Source: Isosphaeraceae bacterium (GTDB lineage Bacteria; Planctomycetota; Planctomycetia; Isosphaerales; Isosphaeraceae). From it: DNA of 64,000 nucleotides. Below the pieces are notes generated by a model. That model was given only the letters and a program-made list of their open reading frames with translations, was not told where the DNA came from and did not search any database. Positions within the stretch are counted from its first letter, which is position 1. The number at the start of each line of letters is the position of its first letter. This document shows positions 57,667-64,000 of this stretch, in pieces. The stretch covers positions 1,054,001 through 1,118,000 of the forward strand of contig BPJS01000001.1 of the NCBI GenBank assembly GCA_026004735.1, given 5' to 3'. The translations under genes and the position numbers were made by a program.

Positions 57667-59388
57667 TCAGATGTCGTCCAGCATCGTCTCCCGCACCACT
57701 TCCTCGACGGTGGACAACCCGGAGTGGATCGCCAGCAATCCCGCCTCGCGCAGCGTCCGCATCCCGTGCCGGCGCGCCGCGGCCCGGAACTCGTCGAGCG
57801 AAACCTCGGCGGTGATCATCTCCCGCAGTTCGTCGTTCATCACCAGCAGTTCAAACAGCCCCATCCGCCCCTTGTACCCCGTGTTGTTGCACCGGTCGCA
57901 CCCCTTGCCGTAATAGAACTTCTTCTGCTTGGCCTCCTCGAGCGTCATCCCCAACTGCATCGCAATCTCTTCGGTCGGCGTATACTCGGTCCGGCAGAAG
58001 GTGCAGATCTTGCGCACCAGCCGCTGCGCCAGCACCGCCTCCACCGTCGCCGTGATCAAAAACGTCGGCACCCCCATATCCCGCAGCCGCGTCACCGCCG
58101 ACGGCGCATCGTTCGTGTGCAGCGTCGTAAACACAATATGACCGGTCAGACTCGCCTGGATCGAAATCTCGGCCGTCTCCAGGTCCCGCGTCTCACCGAC
58201 CAGAATCTTGTCCGGATCCTGCCGCAAAATCGCTCGCAAACAATTGGCAAACGTCACCCCAATGTCCGGGTTGATCGGAACCTGAATCAGCCCCTCAATG
58301 TCGTATTCAACCGGCTCCTCGGTCGTGATGATCTTGTCCTCGATCGTGTTCAGCTCGTTGAGCGTCGCATACAACGTCGTCGTCTTGCCCGACGACGTCG
58401 GCCCCGTCACCAGCACAATCCCATTGGGCTTGTGGATCACCTGCCGCCACTGCGCCAGCGTGTCCTCCGGCATCCCGATCTTCTCGAGATCCAGATTGAC
58501 CACCGTCCGATCCAAAATCCGCAACACCACCGACTCGCCAAACATCGTCGGCAGCGTCGAAACCCGAATGTCGACCGAGTTGCCCCCAATGTTCAGCTCA
58601 ATCCGCCCGTCCTGCGGCAACCGCCGCTCGGCAATATCCAGATTCGACATCACCTTGATCCGGCTCGCAATCGCCGGCGCCAGGTGCCGCGGCGGCGGCA
58701 CCAGCTCATAGAGCACGCCGTCGACCCGATACCGCATCTTGTACTCATCCTCGAACGGCTCAAAGTGAATGTCCGACGCCTTGTCCTTGATCGCCAGCAG
58801 CAACACCATGTTCAGCAGCTTGCGCACCGGCGCCGCCTCGGCCATCTCCTCGATCGCTTCCAGGTCAATCGTGTTCTCATTCCGATATTGATACTGCTGC
58901 AACCCCTGATCACTCTCAATCTGCTTGACGACATCCGCAATCGACTCCTGCTTGCCCGCATAGAGCCGCTCGATCGCCGCCTGAACCTCCGACTCCGACG
59001 CCACCACCCCCTTGACGTCCACCCCCAAAAACGACCGCAAACTGTCCAGCGTCGCCGGGTTCTGCGGCTCGGCCATCGCCACCGTCAGCGCTTTGTCCTT
59101 CTTCCCCACCGAAATCGGCACCACCTTGAACGCCGTCGCCATCGACTCGTTGACCAGGTCCGTCACCTCGGGCGGGAACGTCATCTCCCCCAGCTTCACC
59201 ACCTTCATCCCCAACTGCTCGCCCAGCGCCTTGAGCACCTGCTCTTCGGTCACCAGACCCAGCCGCACCGCCACCTTCCCAATCAACTCCGTATTCCCAC
59301 CCCGCTTCTGCTCATCCAAGACCTTCCACAGGTTCTCCTCGTCGAGATACCCCAGGTCCACCAAAATCGTCCCTAAGCGTCGCGCCAT
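57667..59388 (-). CDS. pilB: type IV filament assembly ATPase (PilB/GspE), paralogue 1
   Basis: A 573-residue hexameric assembly ATPase. The N-terminal MshEN domain (residues about 1-150) begins LGTILVDLGYLDEENLWKVLDEQ. The ATPase domain has Walker A GPTSSGKT at about 328-335 (Ser in place of the usual second Gly), the Asp box EEPVEYDIEGLIQVPINPDIGVTF, and the tetra-Cys zinc motif CTFCRTE... CDRCNNTG near 460-500. The C-terminal FELLVMNDELREMI is typical of GspE/PilB. It directly precedes pilC, the order E-F of T2SS operons, and is downstream of pilT. Confidence 0.94.
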   Translation of the reverse strand: MARRLGTILVDLGYLDEENLWKVLDEQKRGGNTELIGKVAVRLGLVTEEQVLKALGEQLGMKVVKLGEMTFPPEVTDLVNESMATAFKVVPISVGKKDKALTVAMAEPQNPATLDSLRSFLGVDVKGVVASESEVQAAIERLYAGKQESIADVVKQIESDQGLQQYQYRNENTIDLEAIEEMAEAAPVRKLLNMVLLLAIKDKASDIHFEPFEDEYKMRYRVDGVLYELVPPPRHLAPAIASRIKVMSNLDIAERRLPQDGRIELNIGGNSVDIRVSTLPTMFGESVVLRILDRTVVNLDLEKIGMPEDTLAQWRQVIHKPNGIVLVTGPTSSGKTTTLYATLNELNTIEDKIITTEEPVEYDIEGLIQVPINPDIGVTFANCLRAILRQDPDKILVGETRDLETAEISIQASLTGHIVFTTLHTNDAPSAVTRLRDMGVPTFLITATVEAVLAQRLVRKICTFCRTEYTPTEEIAMQLGMTLEEAKQKKFYYGKGCDRCNNTGYKGRMGLFELLVMNDELREMITAEVSLDEFRAAARRHGMRTLREAGLLAIHSGLSTVEEVVRETMLDDI

Positions 59389-59497
59389 CGCCCATGCTCC
59401 CCCGTAACCTCGCCTCCGCCGTGCGCTCAGCCGTCCCTCACCGACCCAAACCCCTCAAATCCCTCCACCAAGCCTCTCCAACCCTCCACGCCCAGGC

Positions 59498-60604
59498 TCA
59501 CTCCTCCTCTTCCTCATCCTGATCGTCGAATATCCCCCGCTTGGCATTCTCGATCCGCTCCCGCAACTCGTTCGGCTTGCGGGCCTTATAAATCACCTCG
59601 TTCTCCTCAACGAGCCCCTGCCGCCACAGGTTGAACAACGAGTCGTCCAACAAAATCATCCCGTGCTTGCGACCGGTCTGAATCGTCGAATCAATCCGAT
59701 ACGTCTTGTTCTCTCGAATCAAATTGGCCACCGCCGGCGTCACCACCAGACACTCGTAGGCTGCCACAAGCCCCTTCGGCTTACGCGGCAAGAGCGCCTG
59801 GGCCAAAATCCCAATAATGGCCACCGACAACTGGGTGCGGATCTGATCCTGCTGCTCCTTCGGAAACACGTCGATGATCCGGTTGACCGTTCCCTCGGCC
59901 GAGTTGGTGTGCAACGTCCCAAAGACAATGTGACCCGTCTCCGCCGCCGTGATCGCCGCCTGAATCGTCGCCAGGTCCCGCATCTCCCCGACCAGGATGA
60001 TGTCCGGATCCATCCGCAACGCCCGCCGCAACGCCTCCGGAAAATCCGGCACGTCGATCCCGATCTCCCGCTGATTGACCAGCGACTTCTTATGCTTGTG
60101 GTAATACTCGATCGGGTCCTCGATCGTGATGATGTGCCGGTCCAGGTTGTCGTTAATCCAGTTGATCATCGACGCCAGACTGGTCGTCTTGCCCGAGCCG
60201 GTCGGACCCGTCACCAAGATCAGACCCCGCGGCCGCTGGATGAGCTGCTCCATCACCGGCGGCAGCCCAATCTGCTCAAACGTCAGAAACTCATTCGGAA
60301 TCCGCCGCAACACCAGCGCGATATTGTTTCGCTGCTTAAAAACCGCCACCCGAAACCGCGCCATGTCCCCAAACGCAAACCCAAAATCCGTCCCCCCAAC
60401 CTCCTGCAACTCTTGCTGGCATCGCTCCGGCGTGATGCTCTTCATCAACGCCACCGTGTCCGCCGGCTCCAACACCTTCGTCGCCAACGGCCGCAAATGC
60501 CCATGCAGCCGCACCACCGGCGGCATCCCCACCGTCAAATGCAAGTCGCTCGCCTTCTGCGTGCAGACCGTCTGAAGCAGCTTGTCAATCAGCAACGTAC
60601 CCAT
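59498..60604 (-). CDS. pilT: twitching-motility retraction ATPase PilT
   Basis: PilT depolymerises type IV pili. The 368-residue protein opens with LLIDKLLQTVCTQKASDLHLTVGMPPVVRLHGHL, the PilT signature, and lacks the MshEN domain of PilB. Walker A GPTGSGKT is at 133-140; EDPIEYYHKHKKSLVNQREIG holds the Asp box, and ANLIRENKTYRIDSTIQTGRKHGM is the family's AIRNLIRE region with a Val-Ala variation. A very acidic tail (DDQDEEEEE) ends the protein. PilT is not a component of type II secretion, so its presence between two assembly ATPases suggests retraction or a dual-use pilus. Confidence 0.94.
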   Translation of the reverse strand: MGTLLIDKLLQTVCTQKASDLHLTVGMPPVVRLHGHLRPLATKVLEPADTVALMKSITPERCQQELQEVGGTDFGFAFGDMARFRVAVFKQRNNIALVLRRIPNEFLTFEQIGLPPVMEQLIQRPRGLILVTGPTGSGKTTSLASMINWINDNLDRHIITIEDPIEYYHKHKKSLVNQREIGIDVPDFPEALRRALRMDPDIILVGEMRDLATIQAAITAAETGHIVFGTLHTNSAEGTVNRIIDVFPKEQQDQIRTQLSVAIIGILAQALLPRKPKGLVAAYECLVVTPAVANLIRENKTYRIDSTIQTGRKHGMILLDDSLFNLWRQGLVEENEVIYKARKPNELRERIENAKRGIFDDQDEEEEE

Positions 60605-60907
60605 GAACCCTCCCCGCCCGAGCCACCCCCAGCGGATGCTGTTCGCCCGTTCAGCTTGACTCAGTCCGATGACCCAGGTGTCCCGCGATTCGCGGCCGCG
60701 ACGTGCGAACTTGAGACAGGCTGTCGGGAGCGCCGCCCGACGCCCCTCATTATCCCCCCCAGGCGGGTCCGATCAAGCTCCCAGCTCGCTCAACCCCGCC
60801 TGAGCGCACCTCCGCGCACCCGACCCCGGCCCAGACCCTCCTCGGCCCAGGCCGACCCTCCGTCACCGACCAATCCCCTAGTCACCCCCCCCCCCTGACC
60901 GACCGGG
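60605..60907. other. 303-base gap between pilT and the second ATPase gene
   Basis: No gene is seen. It contains the C-tract listed separately and otherwise C-rich spacer. A promoter for pilT may lie here, but no box was recognised. Confidence 0.35.
60885..60895. repeat. mononucleotide C11 tract
   Basis: Eleven consecutive C residues (G on the coding strand of the operon) lie 12 bases past the stop of the second PilB-like gene and about 280 bases before pilT. Tracts of this length are prone to slippage; this one is outside coding sequence. Confidence 0.75.
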
Positions 60908-62635
60908 TCACGACGCCCGCTGCGGCTCCATCACAAAATCCGCCTTCGTGATCCGCAAGACCTCCTCCAAGGTCGTCATCCCCTTCAAGGCTTTCACCAT
61001 CCCGTCCTCGAACAGCGTTCGCATCCCTTGCTTACGAGCCATCTTACGAATATTTTCGGTCGACTCCCCGCGGAACGTCATCTCCCGGATCTGGGTCGTC
61101 ATCGTCATCAGCTCATAAATCCCCATCCGCCCCCGGTAGCCGGTCTTATTGCAATAGCCGCACCCCTTGCCCCGCATGAAGTTCGCCTTCTTGGCGATCT
61201 CCGGCCGCAGTCCAATCGACTTCAACAACGCGGCCGGCGGCTCGTACCGCTGCCGGCACTTCGGGCAAACCTTACGCACCAGCCGCTGCGCCATGATCCC
61301 CATCACCGAACTGGCAACCAGGAACGGCTGTACACCGATATCGACCAGCCGTGTAATAGCACTGGGCGCATCGTTCGTGTGCAGTGTACTGAAAACCAAG
61401 TGTCCGGTCAGCGACGCCTGGATTGCTGTGTTCGCCGTCTCCTCATCCCGGATCTCACCCACGAGCAGGATGTTCGGGTTCTGGCGCAACATCGCCCGGA
61501 TGATCCGCGCGAAGGTCATCCCGATCTTGGGCCGCACCTCGCACTGGTTGATCCCCGGCAGGTAGTACTCCACCGGGTCCTCGGCCGTGATGATCTTCAC
61601 ATCCGGCCGGTTCAGCTCATTGAGCGCCGCGTACAACGTCGTCGTCTTGCCCGAACCCGTCGGCCCCGTTACCAGCAGGATCCCATTCGGCCGCTTAATC
61701 AGGCTACTAAACCGCTTCCAATCCTCCTCGCCAAACCCCAAATCCCTCAGCCCAACCTTAATATTCTCCCGGTCCAAAATCCGCATCACCACCGACTGCC
61801 CGTGGTTGGTCGGCAAAATGCTCACCCGCAGGTCAATATCCCGACCCGCCACATGCATCTTGATCCGTCCGTCCTGAGGCCGACGCTTCTCCGCAATATC
61901 CATCGACCCCATAATCTTGATCCGGCTTATGATTGCCGCCAGCAACCGCCGCGGCGGACTGTCCCGCTCCATGCACACCCCATCGATCCGATACCGGATC
62001 CGGATCCGCTCCGCGAACGGCTCGATGTGGATGTCCGACGCCCGCATGTTCACCGCTTCCTGGATGATCAGATGCACCAGCCGAATTACCGGCGCATCCC
62101 CTTCATCCACCCCAACTCCTCCACCCCGCCGATCCCCCGTATCCTCCGCAAAGTCAATCGCCGTGTCCGTAAACTCCTGCAACATCGAGTCGACCGATTC
62201 CGTCTCCTGGCTCGTCGACCCGTAATACCGGTTGATCGCCTCGACAATCGCCTCCTTCGGCGCCAAGGCCACCTCGATCTCCCGGTTCAACACAAACCGC
62301 AACTTGTCAATCGTTTCAAAATCCATCGGATCATGCATGATCACCTTGATGCTGCCGTTCTCCTGCGCCAGCGGCATCACCAGGTTCTCCCGCGCGATCG
62401 ACTCCGGCACCAGCTCCACCACCGATGGCGGGATCTCAATCTCCTGCAAATCCACAAACGCCATCCCAAACTGCTCGGCCTTCGCACGCGTGATCTGGTC
62501 AATGTCGGCGTAACCCAGCCGCGTCAACGCCTCCTCCACCGTCGGGCCGACTCGCTTCGCCTCATTGAGCTGATCCGCGCCCACAATCCCCCTCTTGACC
62601 AGAATTTCCGTCCAGTCGCGACCTGGCTTGGTCAT
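60908..62635 (-). CDS. pilB: type IV filament assembly ATPase (PilB/GspE), paralogue 2
   Basis: A 575-residue assembly ATPase from the ATG at 62635 (an upstream in-frame start at 62674 is less likely; GGAAGAAAA precedes the chosen one). MshEN-type N domain (WTEILVKRGIVGADQLNEAKRV), Walker A GPTGSGKT at about 322-329, Asp box EDPVEYYLPGINQCEVRPKIGMTFARI, and zinc Cys pairs CPKC and CGYC. It is the first gene of the pilus operon. It differs clearly from the paralogue at 57667 in the ATPase core and the N domain, so the two ATPases may drive different filaments. Which is dedicated to the G-to-K pseudopilus cannot be told from sequence. Confidence 0.93.
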   Translation of the reverse strand: MTKPGRDWTEILVKRGIVGADQLNEAKRVGPTVEEALTRLGYADIDQITRAKAEQFGMAFVDLQEIEIPPSVVELVPESIARENLVMPLAQENGSIKVIMHDPMDFETIDKLRFVLNREIEVALAPKEAIVEAINRYYGSTSQETESVDSMLQEFTDTAIDFAEDTGDRRGGGVGVDEGDAPVIRLVHLIIQEAVNMRASDIHIEPFAERIRIRYRIDGVCMERDSPPRRLLAAIISRIKIMGSMDIAEKRRPQDGRIKMHVAGRDIDLRVSILPTNHGQSVVMRILDRENIKVGLRDLGFGEEDWKRFSSLIKRPNGILLVTGPTGSGKTTTLYAALNELNRPDVKIITAEDPVEYYLPGINQCEVRPKIGMTFARIIRAMLRQNPNILLVGEIRDEETANTAIQASLTGHLVFSTLHTNDAPSAITRLVDIGVQPFLVASSVMGIMAQRLVRKVCPKCRQRYEPPAALLKSIGLRPEIAKKANFMRGKGCGYCNKTGYRGRMGIYELMTMTTQIREMTFRGESTENIRKMARKQGMRTLFEDGMVKALKGMTTLEEVLRITKADFVMEPQRAS

Positions 62636-63003
62636 GGCTTTTCTTCCAACTCCGTCGGGAACGCGGCCCGCCAACCCGCTACGCCACGCCCCCCACCTCC
62701 CACCGAATCGATCGGGCAGTCACCCGCCCCATACGGGCCTGACCCCTATTTTGACAGGCCGGCTCCCCTTCCAGTTCCGCGATCACGCAACCACGCCGCC
62801 GGTACCGACCCACCCGTCCTCGCCAAACCCAATCCTAGTAATCCATCATCCACCCTAGCACGTCCCGTCACACACGGTCAATTTGACGAATCCGGCCTTG
62901 CTGCCCCGAGCCAACCCCCCCTCCGGCCAACCCCACCCCGCGATGGCTCCCCCCCCCAGCCATCGCGCCATTTCAAAACCCGCAGCGACGATCCGCTCCG
63001 CGA
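62636..63003. other. 368-base intergenic region upstream of the pilus operon
   Basis: No gene is seen between the first pilus gene and the end of the dienelactone hydrolase gene, both minus-strand. The operon promoter should be here, but I see no convincing -35/-10 or sigma-54 (GG-N10-GC) element. The sequence is C-rich on the plus strand. Confidence 0.35.
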
Positions 63004-63810
63004 TCAACTCCGCGGAACCACCGACCGAATCCGTTTCCAGGCCTCCTCTCGCGCTCGGGCGTTCGCCGGGCTCGCCTGCGGCCCCTCTCCGGCTCGCATG
63101 AATCCATGCCCCGCGCCCGCGTAAATCACCGGCTCATACCGCTTACCCGCCGCCTTCATCAGCTCCTCGGTCTTCGCGATCGTCGCGTTCACTCGCGCGT
63201 CGTTCTCCCCGTAAAACCCATACACCGGCGCTTGGATCCGACCGATCGCCGCGTCCTCCGGCCCCGTGCCGTAAAAAACAAGCGCCGCCTCGATCCCGTC
63301 GCTGTTCGTCGCAAACCGAAACGCCTGCGTCCCGCCCCAGCAAAATCCCGCTACCACCACCTTCCCATTGCACGCCGGCAACTTCCGCACATGCTCCACC
63401 ACCGCCTTCAGATCCTCCGTCACCTGATCCGGCGGCAGCCCCACGATCGCCCGCCGCACCGCATCCCCACTTCCCATCGCCTCCGTGCCCCCGCCATTCG
63501 GACCCATCCCCGACAACAAATCCGGCGCAATCGCCAGGTAACCCGCTTCCGCAAACTGGTCCGTCACCCCCCGCACCCAGTCCGCCAACCCAAAAATCTC
63601 GTGAATCACCACCACCGCCGTCGCTTTCTCCTTCACCTCCGGATACGCCACAAAACAACGAATCGTCCGATCCCCACGCTTGACATCCTGATACTCCAGG
63701 TGCCGCGGCGAATTCTCCAGCCGCTGCGTCACGTGCTCCTGCCCCCACGCCGCCCAGCTCATCCCCAACACCACCCCAACCGCGACGCCTCCCCTCAACA
63801 CCCCGCGCAT
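63004..63810 (-). CDS. secreted dienelactone hydrolase family protein
   Basis: An alpha/beta-hydrolase of 268 residues from the ATG at 63810, chosen because GGAGGTGGAG immediately precedes it; ATGs at 63834 and 63849 are further upstream. A signal peptide (GVAVGVVLGMSWAAWGQ) is followed by the DLH fold. The catalytic triad is Cys157 (GFCWGG), Asp204 (ENDARV) and His235 (GAGHGF), with IHEIFG as the conserved Glu strand. DLH enzymes hydrolyse dienelactones, but exported members in planctomycetes have unknown substrates. No pathway genes are adjacent. Confidence 0.9.
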   Translation of the reverse strand: MRGVLRGGVAVGVVLGMSWAAWGQEHVTQRLENSPRHLEYQDVKRGDRTIRCFVAYPEVKEKATAVVVIHEIFGLADWVRGVTDQFAEAGYLAIAPDLLSGMGPNGGGTEAMGSGDAVRRAIVGLPPDQVTEDLKAVVEHVRKLPACNGKVVVAGFCWGGTQAFRFATNSDGIEAALVFYGTGPEDAAIGRIQAPVYGFYGENDARVNATIAKTEELMKAAGKRYEPVIYAGAGHGFMRAGEGPQASPANARAREEAWKRIRSVVPRS

Positions 63811-64000
63811 CGCTCCACCTCCAGATCCTCGCATGCCTCGGACCCTCAAATCGCCCCAGCGCGAGCTTCGTCAGTCTAACCCGGCCCACACCCCCTGTCA
63901 GGCGTCAACCACCGATCTCCTCTTGTCCCCATCCGTTCCCCACGGTACAAGCCACCGCCCGTCACGGCCCCCGTGCCCCAGCCGCGCCACACGTTCCACC
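63811..64000. other. right edge, no feature seen
   Basis: 190 bases to the end of the window, upstream of the dienelactone hydrolase gene, which has its Shine-Dalgarno at about 63812-63825. No further frame or hairpin is supported. Confidence 0.35.

Noticed and set aside
61028..63124. A 698-codon plus-strand frame opposite the second PilB-like gene
   Set aside because: It is antisense to a clear ATPase gene and its translation is His/Pro/Arg-rich low complexity, as expected when GC-rich codons are read on the opposite strand.

Overview
The window is GC-rich (roughly two thirds G+C by eye) and looks chromosomal. It suggests a planctomycete. Pointers to that phylum are a DUF1559-type pilin-like protein ending in an H-X9-DG motif, a DUF1080 protein, a membrane-anchored Ser/Thr kinase with a long TPR tail, a CehA/McbA-type metallohydrolase, a BamA-like Omp85 protein and futalosine-route menaquinone genes. 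I cannot place it below phylum from sequence alone. No rRNA, tRNA, CRISPR array, prophage or intact insertion sequence was seen.

Layout. (1) 1-2915: the 3' end of a TPR gene, a membrane-anchored TPR protein and aminodeoxyfutalosine synthase (mqnE). (2) 3112-3957: a Tat-exported hydroxypyruvate-isomerase-like TIM-barrel protein. (3) 4037-11532, minus strand: a compact operon for trans-4-hydroxy-L-proline breakdown to 2-oxoglutarate. It holds an epimerase, a three-subunit FAD/[2Fe-2S] dehydrogenase, a DHDPS-family deaminase and a 2-oxoglutarate semialdehyde dehydrogenase, with acetate kinase at the end. (4) 11663-15966: ubiE, ubiX and ubiA homologues on the minus strand and a divergent ubiD, most simply read as the late steps of the futalosine menaquinone route that includes mqnE. 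(5) 16245-20750: a 1501-residue kinase whose C-terminal half is encoded by a 144-bp tandem repeat of 13 units. (6) 20751-24106: a gene-poor stretch with one likely small basic protein, then a PHP/CehA-type hydrolase. (7) 24289-37481: mostly plus-strand housekeeping and envelope genes (AsmA-like, TPR membrane protein, ClpC, DUF1080, HtrA, lipoprotein, Apt) with one MMPL transporter on the minus strand. (8) 37600-40500: a BamA-like protein. (9) 40929-62635, minus strand: a type IV filament / type II secretion locus. In transcription order it reads PilB-like ATPase, PilT, second PilB/GspE-like ATPase, PilC/GspF, then pseudopilins in the order G, extra, H, I, J, K, then a DUF1559 protein. (10) 63004-63810: a secreted dienelactone hydrolase.

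The most unusual part is region 9. The order GspE-F-G-H-I-J-K is recognisable and each N terminus has the diagnostic prepilin features, including the loss of Glu5 expected of GspK. The extracellular parts are however several times the usual size (399, 575, 577, 436, 675 and 1837 residues), two carry Asp-rich calcium-loop-like clusters, and a PilT retraction ATPase sits in the operon. No secretin, GspL/M or PilM/N/O, or prepilin peptidase gene lies in the window. The second notable part is the hydroxyproline operon, which is complete for the enzymes but has no transporter or regulator beside it.
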